A stretch of 64,000 nucleotides of DNA from Pseudomonas sp. ABC1. Its GTDB lineage: Bacteria > Pseudomonadota > Gammaproteobacteria > Pseudomonadales > Pseudomonadaceae. Numbering within the stretch: position 1 is the stretch's first letter; each line of letters begins with the position of its first letter. Positions 18,827 to 27,276 of this stretch are shown one piece after another. The notes under the pieces were generated by a model that saw only the letters and a list, made by a program, of their open reading frames with translations, was not told the origin of the DNA and ran no database searches. Location: the NCBI RefSeq assembly GCF_013395055.1, contig NZ_CP058349.1, positions 1,982,001 through 2,046,000 on the forward strand, read 5' to 3'. The translations under genes and the position numbers were made by a program.

Positions 18827-19199
18827 ACAGCAAGTCGCTGACCAGGGGCCGCCCCTCTTCCTGAGCCAATACGGACTGGACTTGGCGCAAGGCTTCAAGA
18901 CGCAGCGCTTCCTTGGCCTCCACGCTTTGCATGCTTTCCTCGGTCTGCTGAGAGAAAAGCAGAACCAGCTGATTGCGAATCAAAGGTTCGTGGTGCTTGA
19001 CGCGCTCCTCGGCGGCCGCATCGGTGACCCGCAAGGAAACATCGGCCTTGTAGAAACGCAGACGCTCGCCCGAACCATAGTTACCCACCAGCGCGGGAAA
19101 GAGGCTGAAGTAAATGGTCTTGGGTACCTCGGCAGCCTGCTCGGCGGCGATGGCCGGAGCGGAAAGAAGGGCAATCAACAACAGGAGCAAGGGTTTCAA
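18804..19199 (-). CDS. FliL-like secreted or membrane-anchored protein
   Basis: 131 residues if started at the TTG at 19199, which has AGGA at good spacing and gives a clean signal peptide (KPLLLLLIALLSAPAIAAEQ). The mature part resembles the periplasmic FliL domain: TIYFSLFPALVGNYG, LRFYKADVSLRV and RNQLVLLFSQQTEE. No flagellar genes are near, so this is a stand-alone FliL-domain protein whose role is unknown. Overlaps the EVE gene tail to tail. Confidence 0.75.
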   Translation of the reverse strand: MKPLLLLLIALLSAPAIAAEQAAEVPKTIYFSLFPALVGNYGSGERLRFYKADVSLRVTDAAAEERVKHHEPLIRNQLVLLFSQQTEESMQSVEAKEALRLEALRQVQSVLAQEEGRPLVSDLLFNNLIVQ

Positions 19200-19269
19200 G
19201 GCGACATTCCTCAAGATCGTAAACCCGCGCACGGGGCTCGGCATGACCGGCGCCCCATGCGACCGGCAC

Positions 19270-19761
19270 TCAGTGTTGCGACTGGCTGGCAGCTTCGCCA
19301 GCCTGCTGCAGGCGTGCCAGCTCCTGGGCATAGAGCGCGTCGAAGTTGACCGGCGCCAGCATAAGGGCCGGGAAGGAACCACGGGTCACCAGGTTATCCA
19401 GAGCCTCACGCGCGTAAGGGAACAGGATATTCGGGCAGAAGGCACCCAGCGTGTGGCTCATGGACTGTGCTTCCAGACCTTTGATCAGGAAGATACCGGC
19501 CTGCTGCACTTCGGCGATGAAAGCCACGTCCTCACCCGTCTTCACGGTGACCGACAGGGTCAGTACCACTTCGAAGAAGTCTTCGGACAGGGTTTTCTGC
19601 CGGGTATTGAGGTCCAGGGAAACGTTCGGCTGCCATTCCTGACGGAAGATCTCGGGGCTTTTCGGCGCCTCGAAGGACAGGTCCTTGACGTAGATACGCT
19701 GCAGGGAGAATTGAGCGGCTGCTTCGCCCTGGGCTGCAGCACCATTGGTTTGTTCAGTCAT
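19270..19761 (-). CDS. secB: Protein-export chaperone SecB
   Basis: 163 residues, ATG at 19761 after GGAAGG. Conserved SecB blocks: FSLQRIYVKDLSFEAPKSP, VVLTLSVTVKTG, EVQQAGIFLIKG, FCPNILFPYARE and GSFPALMLAPVNFDALY. Homotetramer that keeps precursors unfolded and passes them to SecA. Third gene of the rhodanese-grxC-secB unit. Confidence 0.97.
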   Translation of the reverse strand: MTEQTNGAAAQGEAAAQFSLQRIYVKDLSFEAPKSPEIFRQEWQPNVSLDLNTRQKTLSEDFFEVVLTLSVTVKTGEDVAFIAEVQQAGIFLIKGLEAQSMSHTLGAFCPNILFPYAREALDNLVTRGSFPALMLAPVNFDALYAQELARLQQAGEAASQSQH

Positions 19762-19850
19762 CTTGACGCCTTCCTGTGTGCACAACAGTGTTGGTATACG
19801 TCGACCGACAGGCACGGCGCCAGAGGCCATGCTCAGCGCCGACAGGCAGA

Positions 19851-20105
19851 TCAGGCCCCGAGCAGTTCGTCCAGTCGACCAGCCCGCTCGAGAGCATGAA
19901 GTTCATCGCAACCACCGACATGACGGTCGCCTATCCAGATTTGCGGCACCGAGGAACGGCCCGCCTTGCTGGCCATCTCGGCCCGCACGTCAGGCTTGCC
20001 ATCCACGGAGATTTCCTCGTAGGCCACGCCCTTGCTGTCGAGCAACGCCTTGGCCCGAATGCAATAGGGGCACCATGCGGAGCTATAGATGACGACCTCG
20101 GCCAT
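19851..20105 (-). CDS. grxC: Glutaredoxin 3
   Basis: 84 residues with the dithiol active site CPYC (residues 12-15, in SSAWCPYCIRAK), the cis-Pro loop RSSVPQIWI and the GSH-binding GGCDEL. Reduces disulfides and mixed disulfides with glutathione. Starts 2 nt after the rhodanese gene, 89 nt before secB. Confidence 0.95.
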   Translation of the reverse strand: MAEVVIYSSAWCPYCIRAKALLDSKGVAYEEISVDGKPDVRAEMASKAGRSSVPQIWIGDRHVGGCDELHALERAGRLDELLGA

Positions 20106-20107
20106 GC

Positions 20108-20521
20108 TTACTTGACCACCGGCAGGTTGTCGCCGCGCCAGCTGGCAATGCCACCCGCCAGTCGACCCACATCGAAGCCGGCCTTCTTCAACTCGCGGCA
20201 GACGGTGCCGGAGTGCTGGCCCACGGCATCGACCACGACAATGGTCTTGCCCTTGTGCTTCTCCAGCTCCTTGGTGCGGCTGGCCAGCTTGTCATAAGGA
20301 ATGTTCAGCGCATCGACGATATGCCCGGCATCGAACTCCTTCTTGGCGCGCACATCCAGCACCACGCCCTGGCCGCCATTGACCAGTGTGGTCAACTCAC
20401 GGCTGCTCAGGTTCTTGCCACCCTTGCGGGTTTCATTGAGCAGCAACAGCGCCAGCAGCACGATGAACAACGAGCTGAGCACATAGTGGTTGGACACGAA
20501 TTCAATCAGGTTTGCGAACAT
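20108..20521 (-). CDS. Membrane-anchored rhodanese-like protein (YibN type), catalytic Cys absent
   Basis: 137 residues: one N-terminal membrane span (YVLSSLFIVLLALLLLNE) and a rhodanese domain (GVVLDVRAKKEFDAGHI...LNIPYDKL). The usual active-site loop C-x-x-G reads D-A-V-G (VVVDAVGQHSG), so Asp stands where the sulfur-carrying Cys should be and sulfurtransferase activity is unlikely. As I recall, related YibN proteins also lack it. First gene of the unit with grxC and secB; a TATACT on the minus strand at 20553-20558 is a candidate -10. Confidence 0.9.
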   Translation of the reverse strand: MFANLIEFVSNHYVLSSLFIVLLALLLLNETRKGGKNLSSRELTTLVNGGQGVVLDVRAKKEFDAGHIVDALNIPYDKLASRTKELEKHKGKTIVVVDAVGQHSGTVCRELKKAGFDVGRLAGGIASWRGDNLPVVK

Positions 20522-20661
20522 CGACGGCTACTCGGAAAATAAAATGCGGGCCAGTATACACAGCCCCCACAGCGGGCTGAACCCTGGCGGACAGTGACGT
20601 TAAGGCGGACAGTCAGTAGACTGGGCACCTTTTTTCCGGACCCCTCGCAAGGAGCCAGACC

Positions 20662-22197
20662 ATGCCCGCTGCGCCCAAACCCCTGGTACTGATCATTCTC
20701 GATGGCTTCGGGCACAGCGACAGCCCCGATTACAATGCGATTCATTCCGCTAATACGCCGGTCTACGACCACCTGCTGGCCACCCAGCCGCATGGTCTGA
20801 TCTCCGGCAGCGGGATGGACGTCGGCCTGCCGGACGGACAGATGGGCAACTCCGAGGTCGGCCACATGAACCTGGGCGCCGGGCGCGTGGTGTACCAGGA
20901 CTTCACCCGCGTGACCAAATCCATCCGTGACGGCGACTTCTTCGAGAACCCCGCCCTCGCCGGCGCAGTGGACAAGGCCGTCAGCGCCGGCAAGGCCGTG
21001 CACATCCTCGGCCTGCTCTCCGACGGCGGTGTACACAGTCACCAGGACCACCTGGCGGCGATGGCCGAACTGGCCGCCCGCCGTGGCGCCGAGAAAATCT
21101 ACCTGCACGCCTTCCTCGACGGCCGCGATACGCCGCCGCGCAGCGCCCAGGGCTCCATCGAACTGCTTGACGCCACCTTCGCACGCCTGGGACGTGGCCG
21201 CATCGCCAGCCTGATCGGTCGCTACTTCGCCATGGACCGCGACAACCGCTGGGACCGGGTGCAGCAGGCCTACGAGCTGATCGTCGACAGCACAGCGCAG
21301 TTCAGCGCCGCCACCGCCCAGGAAGGCCTGCAAGCCGCCTACGCACGCGACGAAAGCGACGAATTCGTCAAGGCCACGCGCATTGGCGAAGCCGTGCACG
21401 TCGAAGATGGCGACGCCGTGGTGTTCATGAACTTCCGCGCCGACCGCGCCCGCGAACTGAGCCGCGCCTTCGTCGAAGACGGCTTCAACGGCTTCGAGCG
21501 CAAGCGCGTACCGCAACTGTCCGACTACGTCATGCTGACCCAGTACGCCACCAGCATCGACGCCCCCAGTGCCTTCAAGCCGGAACCGCTGACCAACGTG
21601 CTCGGCGAATACCTGGCCAACAACGGCAAGACCCAGTTGCGCATCGCCGAAACCGAGAAATACGCCCACGTCACCTTCTTCTTTTCCGGTGGCCGCGAAG
21701 ACCCCTTCGAGGGCGAGGAGCGCATCCTCATCCCATCGCCGAACGTCGCCACCTATGACCTGCAACCACAGATGAACGCGCCGCAAGTCACCGACCGTAT
21801 CGTCGAAGCCATCGAACAGCAGCGTTATGACGTGATCATCGTCAACTACGCCAACGGCGACATGGTCGGCCATACCGGCGTATTCGCAGCGGCAGTGGCT
21901 GCGGTGGAGTGCCTGGACCAATGCGTGGGCCGCATCACCGAGGCGTTGGCCAAGGTCGGTGGCGAAGCCCTGCTGACCGCCGATCACGGCAATGTCGAGA
22001 AAATGGAAGACGAGTGCACCGGCCAGGCACACACCGCACACACCTGCGAGCCCGTCCCCTTCATCTACATTGGCAAGCGCAACCTGCGTATCCGTGAAGG
22101 CGGCGTGCTGGCTGACGTGGCGCCGACCCTGCTGACCCTGCTGGGCATGCCGATTCCCAAGGAAATGACGGGGACCTCGATCGTCGAGCTGCAATAA
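20662..22197 (+). CDS. gpmI: 2,3-bisphosphoglycerate-independent phosphoglycerate mutase
   Basis: 511 residues, the usual length for iPGM. Interconverts 3- and 2-phosphoglycerate with two Mn2+. Alkaline-phosphatase-fold residues are visible: Asp14 in LIILDGFG, nucleophile Ser64 in GQMGNSEVGHMNLG, FLDGRDTPPRS, YFAMDRDNRWDR, NYANGDMVGHTG and TADHGNVE. AAGGAG precedes the ATG. Closed by a strong terminator. Confidence 0.97.
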   Translation: MPAAPKPLVLIILDGFGHSDSPDYNAIHSANTPVYDHLLATQPHGLISGSGMDVGLPDGQMGNSEVGHMNLGAGRVVYQDFTRVTKSIRDGDFFENPALAGAVDKAVSAGKAVHILGLLSDGGVHSHQDHLAAMAELAARRGAEKIYLHAFLDGRDTPPRSAQGSIELLDATFARLGRGRIASLIGRYFAMDRDNRWDRVQQAYELIVDSTAQFSAATAQEGLQAAYARDESDEFVKATRIGEAVHVEDGDAVVFMNFRADRARELSRAFVEDGFNGFERKRVPQLSDYVMLTQYATSIDAPSAFKPEPLTNVLGEYLANNGKTQLRIAETEKYAHVTFFFSGGREDPFEGEERILIPSPNVATYDLQPQMNAPQVTDRIVEAIEQQRYDVIIVNYANGDMVGHTGVFAAAVAAVECLDQCVGRITEALAKVGGEALLTADHGNVEKMEDECTGQAHTAHTCEPVPFIYIGKRNLRIREGGVLADVAPTLLTLLGMPIPKEMTGTSIVELQ

Positions 22198-22204
22198 ACG
22201 ACAG

Positions 22205-22282
22205 GCTGCAAGCCCGATTAGGATCGGCAAGAAAGCGCCTCGTCAAACACGGGCGCTTTCTTGCCGCTTGCAGCTGCTTTTT
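22205..22282 (+). terminator. Rho-independent terminator of gpmI
   Basis: A long two-part stem: GCTGCAAGC (22205) with GCTTGCAGC (22266-22274), enclosing CGGCAAGAAAGCGCC (22225-22239) paired with GGCGCTTTCTTGCCG (22252-22266), then a T5 run at 22278-22282. It begins 7 nt after the gpmI stop and should uncouple gpmI from envC. Confidence 0.88.
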
Positions 22283-22329
22283 AGGCATACTAGCGCCTGT
22301 CTCCCCGTCTTGCCGGTAACGCCCGCCCC

Positions 22330-23577
22330 ATGACTCGCACAGCCCTTCTGCTCACGCTTTTCTGCATGTTCGGTACTGCCGTGGCCGACGAGCGCGCCGA
22401 AACCCGCCAACAGATCGAAGCGGCACGCAAGGACGTCGCCGAGCTGCAAAAGCTGCTGCAACGGATCGAGCAAGAGAAGTCGGCCGCCCAGAAACAGTTG
22501 AAGGCCACCGAAAGCGAGATGGGCCAACTGGAAAAACAGGTCGATGACCTGCAACAGGAAATCGACCGCAGCGAAGCGGAGCTACAACGCCTGAACGAGG
22601 AGAAGACCACCCTCGAAGGCGCCAGGCTCGAACAGCAACGATTGATCGCGATCCAGGCGCGCGCCGCCTACCAGAGCGGTCGCCAGGAATACCTGAAACT
22701 GCTGCTGAACCAGCAGAACCCCGAAAAATTCAGCCGCACCCTGACCTACTACGACTACCTGAACAAGGCCCGCTTCGAGCAGCTCGACGCCGTCAACGAA
22801 ACCCTGCGTCAGTTGAATAACGTCGAGTCGAGCATCGAAACCCAGCGCAGCAGCCTGGCGGAACAACAGGATGGTCTGATACAGCGCCGCACCCAGTTGG
22901 CCAAGGTGCGCCAGGAGCGCCAGCAAGTACTTGCCAGCCTGAGCCGCGACCACAGAAACCGCGAACAGAAGCTACAGGCCCGCCAACAGGAGCAGGCGCA
23001 ATTCCAGCGCGTGCTCAAGACCATCGAAGAAACCCTCGCCCGCCAGGCACGCGAAGCCGAAGAAGCTCGGCAGCGGGCACTCGCCCTGGCGCGCGAGCAG
23101 GAATCCCGGCGCCCGACTGGCGGCACGTCCAGCGGCCCCCTTGTATCGAGCGCCGGCAGCAATTTCGGCGGCCCGTTCGCCCAGGGCAAGGGCAAGCTGC
23201 CCTGGCCGGTCGATGGGCGTTTGGTCGCCCGTTACGGCACTCCTCGCGGCGGCGACGCTCGAACCAAATGGGATGGGGTGCTGATCGGCGCGTCGGCAGG
23301 CACTCAGGTCCGCGCGGTACATGGCGGGCGCGTGGTGTTCGCCGACTGGCTGCGCGGTTCTGGCCTGCTGGTGATCCTCGATCACGGCAATGGCTACCTG
23401 AGCCTCTATGGCCATAACCAGAGCCTGCTGCGCAATGCCGGCGATATCGTCAAGGCCGGCGACCCCATCGCGACCGTTGGAAACAGTGGCGGCCAGGACA
23501 CGGCCGCGCTGTACTTCGCCATTCGCCAGCAGGGGCGCCCGAGCGACCCCGCACAATGGTGCCGCGCCCAAGGATAG
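22330..23577 (+). CDS. envC: Murein hydrolase activator EnvC (degenerate LytM/M23)
   Basis: 415 residues: signal peptide (1-19, ends AVA-D), long coiled coil (about 25-260, heptads rich in Glu/Gln/Arg) and a C-terminal LytM domain. The zinc ligands of active M23 enzymes are partly missing (YGHNQ kept, but no HxGxD His and LYFAIR instead of HLHFEIR), which is the mark of EnvC-type activators that switch on amidases at the septum rather than cut peptidoglycan. Located 26 nt before ctpA. Confidence 0.92.
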   Translation: MTRTALLLTLFCMFGTAVADERAETRQQIEAARKDVAELQKLLQRIEQEKSAAQKQLKATESEMGQLEKQVDDLQQEIDRSEAELQRLNEEKTTLEGARLEQQRLIAIQARAAYQSGRQEYLKLLLNQQNPEKFSRTLTYYDYLNKARFEQLDAVNETLRQLNNVESSIETQRSSLAEQQDGLIQRRTQLAKVRQERQQVLASLSRDHRNREQKLQARQQEQAQFQRVLKTIEETLARQAREAEEARQRALALAREQESRRPTGGTSSGPLVSSAGSNFGGPFAQGKGKLPWPVDGRLVARYGTPRGGDARTKWDGVLIGASAGTQVRAVHGGRVVFADWLRGSGLLVILDHGNGYLSLYGHNQSLLRNAGDIVKAGDPIATVGNSGGQDTAALYFAIRQQGRPSDPAQWCRAQG

Positions 23578-23603
23578 TGCGCCTCTCACTACTGGAGTTC
23601 GAC

Positions 23604-24944
23604 ATGCTGCATCCGCGCCGTTTCGTTCAACCTTCCATGCTCGCCCTGGCTCTCGCTCTGGGCACGCAGGGCAGCTGGGCCCAGCCGTCCCCAGTCGAAC
23701 TGACGCCAGACCCGAGCGTCGCCGGAGCGACCGGCAAGGCACCGCTGCCGCTGGACGAACTGCGCACCTTCGCCGAAGTGATGGACCGCATCAAGGCGGC
23801 CTATGTCGAGCCGGTGGATGACAAGACCCTGCTGGAAAACGCCATCAAGGGCATGCTCAGCAACCTCGACCCACACTCCGCCTACCTGGAGCCGGAAGCC
23901 TTCGCCGAGTTGCAGGAAAGCACCAGCGGTGAATTTGGCGGACTGGGCATCGAGGTCGGTGTCGAGGACGGTTTCATCAAGGTCGTCTCCCCCATCGACG
24001 ACACCCCAGCATCCAAGGCAGGCATCGAAGCCGGCGACCTGATCGTCAAGATCGACGGCCAGCCAACCAAGGGCCTGTCGATGCTCGATGCCGTGTCGAA
24101 GATGCGCGGCAAGCCAGGCAGCAGCATCACCCTGTCGCTGGTACGTGATGGCGGCACGCCGTTCGAGGTCAAGCTCAAGCGCGCCGTGATCAAGGTCCGC
24201 AGCGTCAAGAGCCAGTTGCTGGAAGATGGCTACGGTTACCTGCGCATCACCCAGTTCCAGATCAACACCGGCGACGAGATCGGCAAGGCCTTGGCGCGGC
24301 TCAAGAAAGACAACGGTGGCAAGAAACTCAGCGGCCTGGTGCTGGACCTGCGCAACAACCCAGGTGGTGTTCTGCAAGCCGCCGTGGAAGTCGCCGACCA
24401 CTTCCTGACCAAGGGCCTGATCGTCTACACCAAGGGCCGCATTCCCAATTCCGAGCTGCGCTTCTCCGCCGACCCGGCCGATGCCAGCGAAGGCATCCCG
24501 CTGGTGGTACTGATCAATGGCGGCAGCGCCTCGGCCTCGGAAATCGTCGCAGGCGCCCTGCAAGACCAGAAGCGCGCCGTGCTGATGGGCACCGACAGCT
24601 TCGGCAAGGGTTCGGTGCAGACAGTGCTGCCGTTGAACAACGACCGCGCCCTGAAACTGACCACTGCGCTGTACTACACCCCGAGCGGCCGTTCGATCCA
24701 GGCCCAGGGCATCGAGCCGGACATCGAAGTGGCACGCGCCAAGGTCACCCGCGAGCAAGGTGGCGAAGGTTTCCGCGAGGCCGACCTGGCCGGACACCTG
24801 GGCAATGGCAACGGCGGGGCCGATCGCCCCAGTGGCAGCCGCAAAGGCACCAGCGACACGACACCACGCCCGCAGGACGACGACTACCAACTCAACCAGG
24901 CGCTCAATCTGCTCAAAGGGCTCAACCTCACTCGCGGGCAATAG
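23604..24944 (+). CDS. ctpA: Carboxy-terminal processing protease CtpA (S41A)
   Basis: 446 residues from ATG 23604 (GGAG upstream). Signal peptide, then the tail-specific protease N-domain (LDPHSAYLEPE), a PDZ domain (about 90-175, GFIKVVSPIDDTPASKAG), and the S41 core with catalytic Ser in GGSASASEIVAGAL and Lys in GTDSFGKGSVQ. Periplasmic; in P. aeruginosa the CtpA group with its adaptor degrades peptidoglycan cross-link hydrolases. Together with EnvC upstream this is a cell-wall turnover operon. Confidence 0.93.
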   Translation: MLHPRRFVQPSMLALALALGTQGSWAQPSPVELTPDPSVAGATGKAPLPLDELRTFAEVMDRIKAAYVEPVDDKTLLENAIKGMLSNLDPHSAYLEPEAFAELQESTSGEFGGLGIEVGVEDGFIKVVSPIDDTPASKAGIEAGDLIVKIDGQPTKGLSMLDAVSKMRGKPGSSITLSLVRDGGTPFEVKLKRAVIKVRSVKSQLLEDGYGYLRITQFQINTGDEIGKALARLKKDNGGKKLSGLVLDLRNNPGGVLQAAVEVADHFLTKGLIVYTKGRIPNSELRFSADPADASEGIPLVVLINGGSASASEIVAGALQDQKRAVLMGTDSFGKGSVQTVLPLNNDRALKLTTALYYTPSGRSIQAQGIEPDIEVARAKVTREQGGEGFREADLAGHLGNGNGGADRPSGSRKGTSDTTPRPQDDDYQLNQALNLLKGLNLTRGQ

Positions 24945-25721
24945 ATGTCGCCGATGCGCCTCGCCGTACTGCTGCTGGCTTCACTCTGCGCAGTGTCGGC
25001 GCTCGCCCAGGGTACTCAGCCTCGGCTGACGCTGGTGATCGACGACCTTGGCCAGCACCCGCAGCGCGACCAGCGTGTGCTGGCACTGCCTGGCCCGGTG
25101 GTGCTGGCGATCATGCCCGACACGCCCCACGCCGCCAGCCTGGCACGGCAGGCTGAGGCCGCCGGCAAGACCGTCATCCTGCACCTGCCGATGGCCCCGG
25201 CGGGCGGCCCCTACGCCTGGCGACCCGAACTCTCCCGCGAGCAATTGCAGCAACGCCTGGATGCCGCCTTGCGAGCCGTGCCCCATGTGCGCGGCATCAA
25301 CAATCATATGGGCAGCCGCATGACCGAGCAGCAACAGGCCATGGGCTGGCTGATGCGGGACTTGCAACGGCGCCACCTGTTCTTTCTCGACAGCCGCACC
25401 AGCCCGCGTACCAGCGCCGCCGCCGCGGCACAGGAGATCGGCCTCGCCAGCCTGTCGCGGGATATCTTCCTGGACAACGACCAGGCGCCAGAAGCCATCG
25501 CCGAGCGCCTGCGCGCCGCCATCGCACTGGCGCGCAAGCAAGGTACGGCGGTGGTCATCGGCCATCCGCATGCCGCCACCCTGGCCGTACTCGAACGCGA
25601 ACTGCCGCGCCTGAAGGAACAGGGCATCGACTGGATCGACATCGAGCAGATGATCGCCCTGCGCGCCAACCGCGCCATGCCAGCCCATGGCAAGGACGGG
25701 CTATACAGGACGCCACGATGA
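24945..25721 (+). CDS. Divergent polysaccharide deacetylase family protein (YibQ/DUF610)
   Basis: 258 residues with signal peptide (LAVLLLASLCAVSALAQ). The NodB-like barrel motifs are LVIDDLGQ (Asp pair), HLPMAPAGG, INNHMGSRMTE, FFLDSRTSP and IGHPHAATLAVL. Starts on the base after the ctpA stop; an ATG three codons later is equally possible. Periplasmic; the substrate is unknown, presumably a glycan of the envelope. The chain gpmI-envC-ctpA-yibQ is common in Pseudomonas. Confidence 0.9.
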   Translation: MSPMRLAVLLLASLCAVSALAQGTQPRLTLVIDDLGQHPQRDQRVLALPGPVVLAIMPDTPHAASLARQAEAAGKTVILHLPMAPAGGPYAWRPELSREQLQQRLDAALRAVPHVRGINNHMGSRMTEQQQAMGWLMRDLQRRHLFFLDSRTSPRTSAAAAAQEIGLASLSRDIFLDNDQAPEAIAERLRAAIALARKQGTAVVIGHPHAATLAVLERELPRLKEQGIDWIDIEQMIALRANRAMPAHGKDGLYRTPR

Positions 25722-26215
25722 GCGACCTGAAATACCTGGCAGCCTACCCGGAACAGTTACAGGAACAGGTGCGTCAGTTGATCGCCAGGCAACGCCTGGG
25801 CGAATACCTGCAACAACGCTACCCCGAGCGTCACACGATACAGAACGACCGGGCGCTCTATGGCTATGTGACGGAGCTGAAACAGCGCCACCTGAAAAGC
25901 GCACCGGGCATCGACAAGGTCCTGTTCGACAACCGCCTCGACCTGACCCACCGCGCCCTCGGCCTGCACACCGCGATCTCCCGCGTGCAGGGCGGCAAGC
26001 TCAAGGCAAAGAAGGAAATCCGCGTGGCCGCCCTGTTCAAGGACGCCGCACCCGAATTCCTCAGGATGATCGTGGTGCACGAGCTGGCACACTTGCGTGA
26101 GGCCGACCACAACAAGGCCTTCTACCAGCTCTGCTGCCACATGCTGCCCGACTACCACCAGCTCGAGTTCGACCTGCGAGTCTACCTGACCTGGCGCGAC
26201 CTCGAAGCCAGCTGA
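25718..26215 (+). CDS. YgjP-type metallopeptidase-domain protein
   Basis: 165 residues, overlapping the deacetylase stop by ATGA. Zincin motif HELAH in IVVHELAHLREADHNKAFY, with a following His as third ligand, which is the YgjP/DUF45 signature. No signal peptide, so cytoplasmic. Function is not established for the family. Ends the envC-ctpA-yibQ operon. Confidence 0.88.
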   Translation: MSDLKYLAAYPEQLQEQVRQLIARQRLGEYLQQRYPERHTIQNDRALYGYVTELKQRHLKSAPGIDKVLFDNRLDLTHRALGLHTAISRVQGGKLKAKKEIRVAALFKDAAPEFLRMIVVHELAHLREADHNKAFYQLCCHMLPDYHQLEFDLRVYLTWRDLEAS

Positions 26216-26344
26216 CCACGCTACGGCACTCATGAAACCCGTCCTAGAACGCTCGAACCGACCTTTTCATTGCTCTGGTGCCATATAAACGACCAAAAAG
26301 CGTGGCACTATCCAGTCATCACATGAGCCCACAGGAGATGATTC

Positions 26345-27124
26345 ATGAGCCTCACCAACAAGGTCGTACTGGTTACCGGCGCCGGACAGGGTATCGGCAA
26401 GGCCATCGCACTGCGCCTGGCGAAGGATGGCGCCGATGTCTCGCTGGTCGACGTCAAGCCGGATGGCATCCAGGCAGTCGCCGAGGAAATCCGCGCACTG
26501 GGCCGCAAGGCCACCACCTTCGTGGCTGACGTATCGAAGCAGGATCAGGTGTTCGCCGCCGTTGACCATGCCGAGCGCGAGCTGGGCGGCTTCGACATCA
26601 TCGTCAACAACGCCGGTATTTCCCAGGTCGCCTCGCTGCTGGAGGTGACACCAGCGGAGGTCGAGCGCATCCAGGCGATCAACGTACAGGGCGTGCTGTG
26701 GGGCATCCAGGCTGCCGCCAAGAAGCTCAAGGCTCTGAAGAAACCCGGCAAGATCATCAACGCCTCGTCCATCGCCGGCCATGACGGCTTCGCCCTGCTC
26801 GGCGTGTATTCCTCCACCAAGTTTGCCGTACGCGCCCTGACCCAGGCGGCGGCCAAGGAACTGGCCAGCGACGGCATCACCGTCAACGCCTACTGCCCCG
26901 GCGTGGTCGGCACCGACATGTGGGTCGACATCGACCAGCGCATGGCCGATATCACCGGCGCACCGGTGGGCGCGACCTACAAGAAGTACGTCGAAGGCAT
27001 CGCACTGGGACGGGCACAAACGCCCGAGGACGTGGCAGGCTTCGTCTCCTACCTGGCCGGCCCGGACGCCGACTACATGACCGGCCAGTCGCCGCTGATC
27101 GACGGCGGCCTGGTCTACCGCTGA
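26345..27124 (+). CDS. Short-chain dehydrogenase, BudC-like (acetoin/diacetyl reductase type)
   Basis: 259-residue classical SDR. Rossmann TGAGQGIGKA at 11-20, NNAG, catalytic Ser in NASSIAG, Tyr-x3-Lys in VYSSTKFA and the C-terminal YMTGQSPLIDGG. The run IVNNAGI...INVQGVLWGIQAA...ITVNAYCPGVVGTDMW is very close to my memory of meso-2,3-butanediol dehydrogenase/acetoin reductase, so a small diol or hydroxyketone substrate is likely. Stands alone with its own Shine-Dalgarno (CAGGAGATG). Confidence 0.85.
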   Translation: MSLTNKVVLVTGAGQGIGKAIALRLAKDGADVSLVDVKPDGIQAVAEEIRALGRKATTFVADVSKQDQVFAAVDHAERELGGFDIIVNNAGISQVASLLEVTPAEVERIQAINVQGVLWGIQAAAKKLKALKKPGKIINASSIAGHDGFALLGVYSSTKFAVRALTQAAAKELASDGITVNAYCPGVVGTDMWVDIDQRMADITGAPVGATYKKYVEGIALGRAQTPEDVAGFVSYLAGPDADYMTGQSPLIDGGLVYR

Positions 27125-27139
27125 TATCGCACCAGATGC

Positions 27140-27166
27140 GATGGGGCGAGCGCAGCGGTACCCGTC
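27140..27166 (+). repeat. 27-bp palindromic repeat, copy 2
   Basis: GATGGGGCGAGCG followed by CAGCGGTACCCGTC, flanked by GATGC/GCATC, which extends the palindrome. Family members at 10576 and 29130. Lies 15 nt after the SDR stop. Confidence 0.8.
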
Positions 27167-27276
27167 GCATCCAACTCGACACTGCAATTTCGTGACACTG
27201 CCCACACTGCTGAACCATTCGGCTTGGCGGCTGGGCAGCACTGGCTATGCTGGCGACTTCTCGACAGGAAGTCGCC

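Noticed and set aside
20506..22230. 574-codon open frame antisense to gpmI
   Set aside because: Antisense mirror of a well-defined enzyme gene in GC-rich DNA; no family motif and no ribosome site.
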